A stretch of DNA of 64,000 nucleotides from Rothia sp035916755 (GCF_035916755.1 NZ_JAYWIX010000003.1:186001-250000); one strand, 5' to 3'; counted from the first letter of the stretch, positions 1 through 6,870 are shown. The notes: generated by a model from the letters alone, not told the origin. A program made the numbers and translations.

Positions 1-305
1 TGCACCACTTGATAGGCCACGCTCAAGGCAAAGACCTCTCTACCGTCCTTATCCTGCTGCCCAGGTAGCCACCGCCGCGAGACAAGCCCACGGGCACACA
101 GACGCCGCAACCCGGCCTGAACAGTGGAGTACGTCGCCCCCACAGCCTCAGCAAGGCCCGCAATACTAAAATGGGCTGCCCCGCTGGTAGCTATCGCTAG
201 AAGAATCTCGTACACAATGGCTTTCGTCGCATACCCCTGCCAGCTCTCAGCAGGTTCAAGAACTCGAACCACACGGCCGCCAGGAGCGCTCATAACGGTA
301 TTCAT
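1..305 (-). CDS. Winged-helix DNA-binding protein, partial (runs off left edge)
   Basis: The reading frame starts at ATG 303-305 behind an AGAGAGGA ribosome site and stays open to the left edge, so only the first 101 codons are visible. Residues about 25-95 (AIVYEILLAIATSG ... LAEAVGATYSTVQAGL ... RGLVSRRW) have the pattern of a winged helix: three helices with a recognition helix, then a basic wing. It is the most downstream visible gene of the element's leftward genes, but a strong hairpin at 613-655 separates it from the operon above, so it may have its own promoter. A DNA-binding role (regulator or replication helper) is inferred from the fold pattern; the family is not identified. Confidence 0.6.
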   Translation of the reverse strand, partial: MNTVMSAPGGRVVRVLEPAESWQGYATKAIVYEILLAIATSGAAHFSIAGLAEAVGATYSTVQAGLRRLCARGLVSRRWLPGQQDKDGREVFALSVAYQVV

Positions 306-355
306 AATGGGGTGTTTTCCTCTCTAGAGTCTGTGACTATCCCGCCACCCCTGGG

Positions 356-405
356 CTGGCTACTACTGCGGTGCCCTGTCTGCAACGGCACTGAACAATA
401 GCCAG
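356..405. repeat. Nested inverted repeat in the leader of the winged-helix gene
   Basis: CTGGCTA (356-362) pairs with TAGCCAG (399-405), and inside it GTGCC (371-375) pairs with GGCAC (387-391). The inner loop contains CTGTCTGCAA, which also occurs at 3111-3120 and 3835-3844. The stretch CCCTGGGCTGGCTA at 349-362 also occurs at the head of both 137-bp repeats (6887 and 7283). The gap 306-752 otherwise holds the hairpin at 613-655 and no convincing gene. Confidence 0.5.
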
Positions 406-612
406 CAAAGGGGGGTGTTTTTCCTAGTGGGGCGCTCGCGGCGGGAGCGGTCGCCCCGGGTGGGTGTATCGGCTAATAAGGTGGCTGGTGAGGCCGGTGG
501 GCGGGTCTATCGGGTTAGCCATTCCCTCAAGACCCCGGCCGGTACGCAATGCACGGGGCAGGGTGCTGTGTTGGAGCCCCCGCCACGTCTGGGCATTTAC
601 TTGGAAACAGAC

Positions 613-655
613 CCGGGGCCAGTCACACACCAGTTAGGCTTGTGACTGGCCCCGG
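613..655 (-). terminator. Strong hairpin, probable terminator of the leftward operon
   Basis: A perfect 15-bp stem (613-627 with 641-655, core GGGGCCAGTCACA) with a 13-nt loop lies about 100 nt downstream of the stop of the 753-1310 gene. A short T-containing tract follows on the minus strand. A terminator is the simplest reading; the unusually long perfect stem could also be a protein-binding site. Confidence 0.6.
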
Positions 656-752
656 TTCTCTTATGCCCCGCTCCCCCCTGTCGTTTGCTGTCAGATGGGC
701 TCACCGGCGGCGAGCGCAGCTAGAAGAGCAGCAGGGGCGGCCGTCCTCTTGT

Positions 753-1310
753 TTAGGCGGCGTCTTGCTTGATGGACGCGGCGGGCGGCTCAATCGTTTT
801 CAGGGTCGCCTTGACGTTGTAAATGACCTTGCAAGCCACGTCGAGCAATTCAAGGGGCACATCGCCTACCCAATAAGATGCGTCCTGTTCGTGCGTGTCT
901 AGCCCTTTCTGGAAGAGGTCTACGAACTTCCAGATGTCGCGGGCAACGAAAACCGCTTCGCTCAGGTTATCTTCTTTATAGTGTTTGTACTGGTCTCTGC
1001 CTGCTAAAAGGCGGCTAGAGATAAAAGGCGGGATAGTAAGGCGGCTGCAAGGGCCCTTTGTGACGGTAATTTCGGGTCTTCCCTCTTCTGTAGCGTCCAG
1101 CATAGTGAACGGGAACGGTAAAGAGCTGTCAAAAGTGATGCCCACACGCAGCACCGTGTAGCTATGTAGTGCTTGGAGCTGAGAGGCTGCTACTTGCAGA
1201 GTCTCTAGGGCGGTGCGTTCACTCTTGTTGAGCTTGTTGGTATCGAACGCCCCATAAATAACGATGGCTCGGAAGTTGGCGATGTCCTCGTCTAGTTCAA
1301 TGAGGTTCAT
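753..1310 (-). CDS. Hypothetical protein of the integrative element
   Basis: 185 aa from ATG 1308-1310, chosen over the upstream in-frame ATG because AAGGA lies 11 nt before it. The protein begins MNLIELDEDIANFRAIVIYG and has no signal peptide or membrane segment. The N-terminal half looks helical (ALETLQVAASQLQAL), the middle resembles beta strands, and the C-terminal half is helical with several Trp residues and a KFVDLFQKGLDTHEQDAS stretch. I do not recognise the family. It is the last gene of the leftward operon, separated by 37 nt from the 1348-1662 gene and followed by a strong hairpin. Cytoplasmic location is inferred. Confidence 0.7.
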   Translation of the reverse strand: MNLIELDEDIANFRAIVIYGAFDTNKLNKSERTALETLQVAASQLQALHSYTVLRVGITFDSSLPFPFTMLDATEEGRPEITVTKGPCSRLTIPPFISSRLLAGRDQYKHYKEDNLSEAVFVARDIWKFVDLFQKGLDTHEQDASYWVGDVPLELLDVACKVIYNVKATLKTIEPPAASIKQDAA

Positions 1311-1347
1311 GGTGGTTGTTTCCTTATCTGTTGTTCTCAAGGGTGAG

Positions 1348-1662
1348 CTATTCGGTCTCAAGGTCGGATAGCTCAGGGAAAATTAGGGTGCTGGGCTTAT
1401 TGCTGGGCCACTGTGCTTGCTCAAAGCACACGGCGCAGGTCAGGCGACTGTACCCCTCTTCTGGTAGCGGGCGTTCTTCCATCTGGTGCGGTGCCAGCTC
1501 TAACCCGCACAACATAGGCGTGTACCCGCTCCCAGCCTTTTTAGCTGCCCGGGCGGCCGTTCGACTGTAGTAATGGGCCATATTGGCACTACCTACAAGG
1601 GTCAGACGGCGCTCGCGGGCTAGGCGGGTCAGTGTGGTGTTCAGTTCCGGCGGTGGTTTCAT
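1348..1662 (-). CDS. Small CxxC protein, paralogue of the adjacent 1659-1973 gene
   Basis: 104 aa from ATG 1660-1662 behind AGAGG. It is plainly homologous along its whole length to the gene immediately upstream. Shared blocks are PPELN.TLT at the N terminus, LVG.AN.AHYYS, AAKKAG, PMLCGL.LAP and a C-terminal C-x2-C (CAVC) followed by QAQW and IFP. One Cys in MLCG plus the CxxC, with a conserved His, suggests metal binding, but no known zinc-ribbon family is recognised. The start overlaps the upstream stop (ATGA), so translation is probably coupled. The pair arose by tandem duplication and divergence. Confidence 0.72.
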   Translation of the reverse strand: MKPPPELNTTLTRLARERRLTLVGSANMAHYYSRTAARAAKKAGSGYTPMLCGLELAPHQMEERPLPEEGYSRLTCAVCFEQAQWPSNKPSTLIFPELSDLETE

Positions 1663-1973
1663 GCTGCCTCTTCTAAAGGTGGTAGGGGGAAGATTTGAGT
1701 TAGTGGCCCGTGGCCGTCCCACTGGGCCAGCTGGTAGCAATGGGCGCAGACAAGGCGAGCGCGGCCCTCAGCAGGGGCAGGGCGGGCCTCAAAGTCGTTG
1801 GGTGCTAGTTGTAGCCCGCAGAGCATAGGCACAAGCTCATAGCCCGCTTTTTTGGCTGCTGTGGCGTTTTTGTGGCTGTAGTAGTGGGCGATATTGGCGG
1901 GCCCAACGAGCTTGTAGCGCTGCTGCTGTGCCTGTTCGGTGAGGGTGGGGTTTAGTTCCGGTGGGGTAATCAT
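1659..1973 (-). CDS. Small CxxC protein, paralogue of the adjacent 1348-1662 gene
   Basis: 104 aa from ATG 1971-1973. It contains PPELNPTLTEQAQQQRYKLV near the N terminus, then ANIAHYYSHKNATAAKKAG, PMLCGLQLAP, RLVCAHCYQLAQW and a short acidic tail. Compared with its neighbour roughly half the residues match; the Cys residues, HYYS and AAKKAG are fixed, which marks the likely functional core. The start overlaps the stop of the 1970-2395 gene by four bases and its stop overlaps the next start, so three genes are chained by ATGA junctions. Function unknown; a small metal- or nucleic-acid-binding accessory protein is only a guess. Confidence 0.72.
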   Translation of the reverse strand: MITPPELNPTLTEQAQQQRYKLVGPANIAHYYSHKNATAAKKAGYELVPMLCGLQLAPNDFEARPAPAEGRARLVCAHCYQLAQWDGHGPLTQIFPLPPLEEAA

Positions 1974-2395
1974 TGGTGAGTGTCCTTATCGGCGGTGGTG
2001 GTTTGTGTGGTGGGTTTCAGTAGACCGGCGGCCGCTAGGTTCTCTTGCAGGGCGGCGCGGCGGGTGCGCTCGTCCTTTGTCTGGGCGGCGCACCATGCGG
2101 CGGCCTGTACCACTTGAGCGGCGGCCTCTTGTATCTCTTCAAGGCTCACCTCTTCTAGGCACACGTTGAGGCTGTAGCTGATAGCCCCGGTGTCTGCCTG
2201 TACGATGGTTTCGCAATCTGCTAGCGGTTCGTCCCCTAGCGGTGCTGCCCCGATGAAGTGAAGAGGGAAGCTGGTAAAAGTGGCCGATATTGCCGCGTCA
2301 TGGTCGGTCTTATAGCCCGGCGGGCAGAGAATCGGGGCCCCTGCTACTGTGTAGAAAATACGCGGCGGAATCTGACCTAGAGGGGCAAAGCTCAT
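1970..2395 (-). CDS. Hypothetical protein of the integrative element
   Basis: 141 aa, starting at ATG 2393-2395, which overlaps the stop of the 2392-3213 gene. The first 80 residues look like a beta-rich domain (PPRIFYTVAGAPILCPPGY, SFPLHFIGAAPLGDEP); residues 80-120 are a predicted amphipathic helix (EEIQEAAAQVVQAAAWCAAQ), and the tail is Thr/Gln rich. No family is recognised. The tight overlap on both sides places it inside a translationally coupled operon, so it probably acts together with the neighbouring small proteins. Confidence 0.68.
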   Translation of the reverse strand: MSFAPLGQIPPRIFYTVAGAPILCPPGYKTDHDAAISATFTSFPLHFIGAAPLGDEPLADCETIVQADTGAISYSLNVCLEEVSLEEIQEAAAQVVQAAAWCAAQTKDERTRRAALQENLAAAGLLKPTTQTTTADKDTHQ

Positions 2396-3213
2396 GCCGC
2401 CTCACCCCCGGCGAAAACAGTAGCGGGCGCGGGCTTGAACGGTGCCAGGGCACTGACCGGGGCCAGCACAGACCGCACAGAATGACGGCGCGGCACCGGA
2501 CGCGGCACCGGCACCCCCGGCCGCGAGACATGCACCGGACGCGGCCCCCGACGCCGTGAACCAACACTAGGAGCCGCTGCCCCCTGCCCCTGAGCACCGC
2601 TAGCCCCGGCCGCTGCAACCCACAGACGCGCCACCGATACCGGCGAGGGCACCCGCACAGCCTCAGCAACCACACCGGCAACCTGCAAGACACTCGCGGC
2701 CGCCCCCTGCCCTGCCAGGGTCACGGCACACCCTAAATGAGCTGCCACCTGAGAACCAACCGAACCGGCGGCCGGTGCAGCAGGTACAGGCACAGACCCG
2801 GCCACCGGCTGCCTGTGAGCCTCACGCCCTGCCTTGACCTCAGCCAGCAGCTGACCACGACGCGAGCGCAGATAGCCCACCAAGGCCGCCGCCTCTACAT
2901 CATCTACAGAGCCCGGGGCGGCCGTTATCTGGTCAAACTGGGCTGCCCGCAGGTCTTTCTCAACCGCTGCAAGCTCACCCTCAAGGGCCGAAAACGAGCC
3001 CTCAACACTTGAACCTGTGCCGGTGGTAGGCTTAAGTGAAGCAACTGGCTTGAACCTCTCTAGCCTGTGCTGTGCCCCCAAATCAGGGGTCTTATCCAAG
3101 CCCGCGCCGCCTGTCTGCAAACTGAACGGCGCGGGCTTGCTTGTACCCATAGACGGGTGAACTGACATAGCCCTCTCGCGGGCCTGATGAATCGGTGTAA
3201 TGGTGGCTGACAT
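2392..3213 (-). CDS. Low-complexity hypothetical protein carrying a PAPFSLQTGG module
   Basis: 273 aa from ATG 3211-3213 (MSATITPIHQARERAMSV), preceded by AGAAAGG. Residues 26-53 form the module KPAPFSLQTGGAGLDK..., repeated in the 44-aa ORF at 3771-3905. Residues about 70-135 are a probable coiled coil (ALEGELAAVEKDLRAAQ). The remainder is Ala/Val/Gly rich and then Arg/Pro rich (VSRPGVPVPRPVPRRHSVRS), ending in APFKPAPATVFAGGEAA. The frame is open upstream of this ATG all the way to a TAG at 3445-3447, in frame with the preceding HTH gene. No family recognised; a scaffold or nucleic-acid-binding protein would fit the composition but is speculative. Confidence 0.6.
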   Translation of the reverse strand: MSATITPIHQARERAMSVHPSMGTSKPAPFSLQTGGAGLDKTPDLGAQHRLERFKPVASLKPTTGTGSSVEGSFSALEGELAAVEKDLRAAQFDQITAAPGSVDDVEAAALVGYLRSRRGQLLAEVKAGREAHRQPVAGSVPVPAAPAAGSVGSQVAAHLGCAVTLAGQGAAASVLQVAGVVAEAVRVPSPVSVARLWVAAAGASGAQGQGAAAPSVGSRRRGPRPVHVSRPGVPVPRPVPRRHSVRSVLAPVSALAPFKPAPATVFAGGEAA

Positions 3214-3300
3214 GTGCCACTGCCTTTCTATCGGTTGTCGTAAATCGTTGATGGTGGGCCCTTTTGCCCTTGGGGGGTGCGCTCGCGGGGGGGCGGGTCT

Positions 3301-3443
3301 CTGCCCCGGCTGGTGGGTGCTAGTGAAAAGGGGTTCCACAAAGCGGATACCCGTAGGCTTATGTCCCGGCCGCCGGGTACTGGCCAAAACCTCCGATTGG
3401 GCGGTTTTGAGTTTCGACGTCTGCCCCGGCCGGTGGGTGCTGG
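3301..3443. repeat. Three 23-bp direct repeats at exactly 60-bp spacing
   Basis: The related sequences CTGCCCCGGCTGGTGGGTGC (3301), ATGTCCCGGCCGCCGGGTAC (3361) and CTGCCCCGGCCGGTGGGTGC (3421) begin exactly 60 bp apart; the DNA between them is not conserved. On the minus strand they are in frame and would encode STHRPGQ, STRRPGH and STHQPGQ at 20-residue intervals. They could be iteron-like binding sites or a decayed coding repeat. Confidence 0.6.
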
Positions 3444-3444
3444 T

Positions 3445-3765
3445 CTAGCTGACAAGGCGTAGACCCCCGTAGTTCCGGCCCTCATACACGGCCGTTTCTT
3501 CTGGTGTGATGCGGTGCCCTGCAATGTAGGCGGCGATAGCTGAATGTTCGTACCGCACAGACGAGCCCATTTTCACGTAGGGAATGCCTTTTTGTAGGGT
3601 TCGCCAGTTGGCTAGGGTGTTCACGGGTACGCCGGTGAGGTCTTGCACCTCTTTGGGGGTATAGAGCCGAATATCAGCAGCTTCTACCGCGTCGGCCTTG
3701 CGCTGTTTCCCGTACCCGTAGATACCTAGTCGCGGGCGGGTTTCTGGCAGTCGTTGAACAGGCAT
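3445..3765 (-). CDS. MerR/excisionase-type helix-turn-helix protein
   Basis: 106 aa from ATG 3763-3765, with GAGAGAGG about 11 nt upstream. Residues 32-90 (IRLYTPKEVQDLTGVPVNTL ... WRTLQKGIPYVKMGSSVRYE) match the HTH pattern of small excisionase and AlpA-like proteins: the turn before 'VPVNTLANWR' gives the recognition helix and 'GSSVRYE' the wing. Such proteins bend DNA during excision or activate element genes. A second protein of the same class is encoded just upstream (3898-4140). The stop is a TAG after which the same frame stays open for 1 kb, an unusual arrangement. Confidence 0.75.
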   Translation of the reverse strand: MPVQRLPETRPRLGIYGYGKQRKADAVEAADIRLYTPKEVQDLTGVPVNTLANWRTLQKGIPYVKMGSSVRYEHSAIAAYIAGHRITPEETAVYEGRNYGGLRLVS

Positions 3766-3770
3766 GGCTT

Positions 3771-3905
3771 CTAGATACCTCTCTCTAGGTTCTGCTGTGC
3801 CCCCAACGTGGGGGCCTTATCCAAGCCGGTGCCGCCTGTCTGCAAACTGAACGGCGCTGGCTCAAATCTGTTGCCCGCGAGCGCGGGTGTTCTGGGCTTA
3901 TGCAC
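3771..3905 (-). CDS. Hidden 44-aa ORF with the PAPFSLQTGG module
   Basis: A GTG at 3903-3905 overlaps the end of the upstream HTH gene (GTGCATAA), giving a 44-aa frame that stops at 3771, just before the start of the 3445-3765 gene. Residues 15-42 (EPAPFSLQTGGTGLDKAPTL...) match residues of the 273-aa protein at 2392-3213 at about 20 of 28 positions. Potential base pairs of the encoded hairpin are not kept on the transcribed strand between the two copies, which favours conservation of the peptide. No clear ribosome site; translation by coupling is inferred. Confidence 0.45.
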   Translation of the reverse strand: MHKPRTPALAGNRFEPAPFSLQTGGTGLDKAPTLGAQQNLERGI

Positions 3906-4140
3906 GGGAGCCCACTAGCTGCCCGGTGTTCTGCTGCTGGGCGGTGCCGGGGGTCTCTGCTGGCTCGTTTTGGGCGGCTATCCATTCGTTCACGGCGGTT
4001 GCTGAGTATCGAACAGCGCCGTTTATGCGGGTGGTGGCCGGGCCCTTGCCTCTGTGTCGCCATTGGGCGAGGGTGGCGGGCTTGATGTCTAGCTGTGCTG
4101 CTAGTTCGTTGGTGCTGTAGTAGCGCTCTACAACAGGCAT
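3898..4140 (-). CDS. Excisionase-like helix-turn-helix protein
   Basis: 80 aa from ATG 4138-4140. MPVVERYYSTNELAAQLDIK then ATLAQWRHRGKGPATTRING and VRYSATAVNEWIAAQ is the classic arrangement of the excisionase/MerR-like HTH_17 family: helix, turn, recognition helix, and a wing ending in a Tyr. In integrative elements such a protein commonly serves as the recombination directionality factor (Xis). It is the first gene of the leftward operon and is divergent from the repressor-integrase pair across a 149-bp control region with repeated half-sites. The C-terminal 25 residues are Gln/Thr rich. Assignment as Xis is inferred from position and fold. Confidence 0.75.
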   Translation of the reverse strand: MPVVERYYSTNELAAQLDIKPATLAQWRHRGKGPATTRINGAVRYSATAVNEWIAAQNEPAETPGTAQQQNTGQLVGSRA

Positions 4141-4159
4141 TGCGCCAATACCTCCATAT

Positions 4160-4217
4160 CCAACCGTTTATTGGTTGAGTTTTCTAACCAAAAATAGAAT
4201 ATCCTTTTATCGGTTGG
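4160..4217. promoter_or_regulatory. Operator-like half-site array between xis-like and repressor genes
   Basis: The AT-rich divergent region contains four copies of a CCAACCG-like half-site: CCAACCG (4160-4166), TTGGTTG (4171-4177), TAACCAA (4185-4191) and CGGTTGG (4211-4217). The first two form an inverted repeat with a 4-nt gap. This is the expected binding region of the XRE repressor encoded at 4290, controlling both directions. Confidence 0.55.
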
Positions 4218-4289
4218 AGTGTCAATGCAATAAACAAATATAGACTTCCAGTAGGGTTTGTGTAAGCAAAAATCACGTACCCTTAACGC

Positions 4290-4991
4290 ATGGACACCAA
4301 GACCCGAAACAAAGCCCGAAATAAAGCGATAGGCACAAACATCACCCGACTTCGAGGGGAACTTTCACAAACAGAGTTAGCGAAAGCCATGTCAGAACGT
4401 GGGCATAGCTGGCTACAAACAACCGTCTCAGCCATCGAAAGCGGCGAGCGCTCGCTAAAGCTCACTGAGGCTGTAGACCTTGCAGAAGTGCTAGACACCC
4501 CCCTAGAGGCCGTTGCTTCTGAATCTTCACTTTTCACAACAGAAAGAGAGCTGAGGAGGTCTATAGATATTCTTTGGAAGTCATACGAGAGCGCGATACA
4601 GGCCCTGAAGGACTTCAACAAAACGAGGGGCGCCGTTTTCCTTGATGCAGCAAGAAGGCTCACCACCCCACAGCCGCAAGAGGTCTCAGACGATACACTC
4701 ACTTCATTTGCTGATATGTACACAAGCTGCAATATCGCAGCCGTGGTATTCAACGCCTTTGACAATGATTACGGCGACGCAGATTTATACACCCCCAATG
4801 CCCCGCGCCAAACTGAACAATGGGAAGAATCGAAAGCGCGGGAAATAGCCAAGCTGACCGGCGTAAACGTAGATACATCTGCTGCATTCCCCACGTATCA
4901 CGACATCAAGGAAACACGTGATTTATTGAGCGGAGTCATTAGGGCACATGACTATGCAACGCAGAAAAACAATTCAGACCCCACACCCTAA
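4290..4991 (+). CDS. XRE-family repressor of the integrative element
   Basis: 233 aa. Residues 15-75 (IGTNITRLRGELSQTELAKA ... WLQTTVSAIESGERSL ... AVDLAEVLDTPL) form a typical XRE/Cro-CI helix-turn-helix. The C-terminal 150 residues are helical (ELRRSIDILWKSYESAIQAL) with no peptidase motif (no Ser-Lys LexA-type dyad is evident), so it is not an obvious self-cleaving CI. It lies 27 nt upstream of the integrase on the same strand, so it is probably co-transcribed, and it is divergent from the excisionase-like gene. By position it should decide between maintenance and excision or expression of the leftward operon. Codon use is more AT-rich than its neighbours. Confidence 0.82.
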   Translation: MDTKTRNKARNKAIGTNITRLRGELSQTELAKAMSERGHSWLQTTVSAIESGERSLKLTEAVDLAEVLDTPLEAVASESSLFTTERELRRSIDILWKSYESAIQALKDFNKTRGAVFLDAARRLTTPQPQEVSDDTLTSFADMYTSCNIAAVVFNAFDNDYGDADLYTPNAPRQTEQWEESKAREIAKLTGVNVDTSAAFPTYHDIKETRDLLSGVIRAHDYATQKNNSDPTP

Positions 4992-5018
4992 GACCATGAC
5001 CGGGAGGGCAACACGGCA

Positions 5019-6167
5019 ATGGCAACCATAAAACCCTACGAACTAAACACCGGCTCAAGCGCTCGCGAGCGCACCCGCTACCGTGTCGTGTACCGCCGCC
5101 CGGACGGCAAGCAAACCAGCAAGTCAGGTTTCAAGACCAAGCGAGAGGCCGAACTGTTCGCCGCGTCCGTCGAGGTGAGCAAGGCTAAGGGTGAGTACGT
5201 GAACCCCTCAGATGGGGCCATTCCGGTTCACGTGCTCTCTGAGGGGTGGTTACGACGTAAAAAGGCGCTGCTGAAAGTATCGGCTTACCAGCCTCTTGAA
5301 TCGGCGTGGCGCAACCATGTTAGGCCGGTGTGGGGTGAGGTTGCCGTCAAGGACGTTCGCAAATCTGATGTTCAGGCATGGGTAGCTGAGATGCTGACCG
5401 GCTCTAGCCTCTCTCAGCGCAAGCCGTTGGGTGCGACGTCCGTTATTCGTGCCCATGAGGTGCTAGCGGGCATTCTTGAGAATGCTGTTACTGACCGGCT
5501 TATTTTGGTGAACCCTGCTAGGGGCGTGGACTTACCGCGCAAGGGCCGCAAGCCTAACGTGTACCTCTCGCACGATGATGTGTTCAAGCTGGCTGGGCTG
5601 TCTGGGCGGCCTGAGTTGGTGCTGACTTTGGCCTATACGGGTATTCGGTGGGGTGAGGCGGCCGGGTTGCAGGTCAAGCATGTGAACTTTGAGCGGCGGC
5701 GTCTATCTATCGAGCGCAACCTAGTGGTAGTGCAGGGCGGCCAGGTAGATATAACCACCCCTAAGAACGGCAAGGCCCGCTCTGTACCGTTCCCGTCCTT
5801 TCTTGAGCCCCATCTAAGGGCTATGTGTAAATCGAAGCTAGCGAGCGCCTCTGTCTTTACTGAGCCAGATGGGGGCACCTTGAAGCGGCCGCATTCGCGT
5901 GATGGGTGGTTTATCACCGCTGTGAGAAAGGCAGAGCTAGAGCATATTACCCCGCACGATTTGAGGCATTCGGCTGCATCATTCGCGGTGGCCTCTGGTG
6001 CTCACGTCAAGGCGGTGCAGCGCATGTTGGGGCACCAGAGCGCGGCCATGACCCTAGACCGCTATGCAGACCTGTTTGATGGGGACTTAGACGGTGTGGC
6101 GAGCGCTCTTGATGAATCGGTATCGAAGAGCGGGGCGCGTCTGGTAGTTGTGCCGGATATTGCCTAA
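5019..6167 (+). CDS. int: Site-specific tyrosine recombinase (integrase)
   Basis: 382 aa from ATG 5019 behind GGGAGGG. The N-terminal 55 residues are an arm-type DNA-binding domain (YRVVYRRPDGKQTSKSGFKT). Residues about 70-165 are the SAM-like core-binding domain and 180-370 the catalytic domain. All catalytic residues are visible: R210 (TGIRWGEAAGL), K249 (TPKNGK), H313 and R316 (HDLRH), H339 (LGHQS) and Y349 (DRYADL). The gene ends 1.7 kb from an intact tRNA-Arg whose 3' end faces it, the usual geometry for integration into a tRNA gene. The partner attachment site would lie left of the window. The gene contains several GCGAGCGC octamers, including a 14-bp palindrome near 5059. Confidence 0.93.
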   Translation: MATIKPYELNTGSSARERTRYRVVYRRPDGKQTSKSGFKTKREAELFAASVEVSKAKGEYVNPSDGAIPVHVLSEGWLRRKKALLKVSAYQPLESAWRNHVRPVWGEVAVKDVRKSDVQAWVAEMLTGSSLSQRKPLGATSVIRAHEVLAGILENAVTDRLILVNPARGVDLPRKGRKPNVYLSHDDVFKLAGLSGRPELVLTLAYTGIRWGEAAGLQVKHVNFERRRLSIERNLVVVQGGQVDITTPKNGKARSVPFPSFLEPHLRAMCKSKLASASVFTEPDGGTLKRPHSRDGWFITAVRKAELEHITPHDLRHSAASFAVASGAHVKAVQRMLGHQSAAMTLDRYADLFDGDLDGVASALDESVSKSGARLVVVPDIA

Positions 6168-6175
6168 CGCTGGTC

Positions 6176-6363
6176 TCTGCTGCTGGCCCTTGAGAACCGG
6201 CGGTTTGCCGGTTTTGGGTGCGCTCGCGGGCTTTGCTGGCTGCTGGTGAGAGGTGGGGGCGTCCTCTTTGCCGTGGCTGCCCCCGATGTATGTTTTTCGT
6301 TCCGCCGGGCTCTGCTGGTGGCCCTTGAAAACCTACGGTTTGTCGGTTTTGGGCGTGCCCGGG
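6176..6363. repeat. Pair of direct repeats downstream of int
   Basis: About 53 bp at 6176-6230 and 6311-6363 are alike: TCTGCTG..GGCCCTTGA then an AACC...GGTT hairpin, TTTTGGG and a GC-rich end. A shorter third partial copy (GGTTCTAGGTGCGTTCGCGG) lies near 6408. The hairpin inside the first copy is the likely int terminator. Confidence 0.5.
6195..6215 (+). terminator. Probable terminator of int
   Basis: AACCGGC (6195-6201) pairs with GCCGGTT (6207-6213) across a 5-nt loop and runs into TTTT, 28 nt after the int stop. The same arrangement, with a mismatch, is repeated around 6325-6345. Confidence 0.6.
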
Positions 6364-6870
6364 TGCTCCAAGGCTCAAAGGGGGTCATTGAAACACTTAC
6401 CCTCTTTGGTTCTAGGTGCGTTCGCGGGCTCTGTTGGTGGTTGCGGCCTTTTTGGTGCGGCGTCTTGCCTACATGCGGCCGTTGGAATGGCTACCGGGGC
6501 CGGTGGGGGCATTGCCCGCGCCACCGGCCCGGCCTCTTACTCACTCAGGGGCACCCGGCGGAGGTATCGACGGCGGCCACCCCTGGTACGTACCAATTTA
6601 GCAACCTTATGGGGTTGTTTTCACTTCCCCCAGACTCGTACACAGCCAGAGAGCCAGAACGTAGCGGGAGTGGGCCCAAACACCCCCCGGGGGACCCCCC
6701 ACGGGGGGGGGTAGGCACAGACCATGCCCTCACATGCGGAAACATCAACTCTACAGGTGAGGAAAAACGCACCAAACACGGGGCAACCACAAATACACAC
6801 AGCCATGCTAAAGACCAAGCCCCGCGCACCCATCGAAACCCCCACCTCTCTCCACACCAGCCACCGCCCT

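Noticed and set aside
415..902. Short plus-strand frames between the winged-helix gene and 753
   Set aside because: They run through two strong hairpins and antisense to the real minus-strand gene; no ribosome sites.
3785..4063. 92-aa minus-strand frame overlapping the excisionase-like gene
   Set aside because: It is out of frame with the conserved HTH and with the repeated peptide module; a shadow frame.
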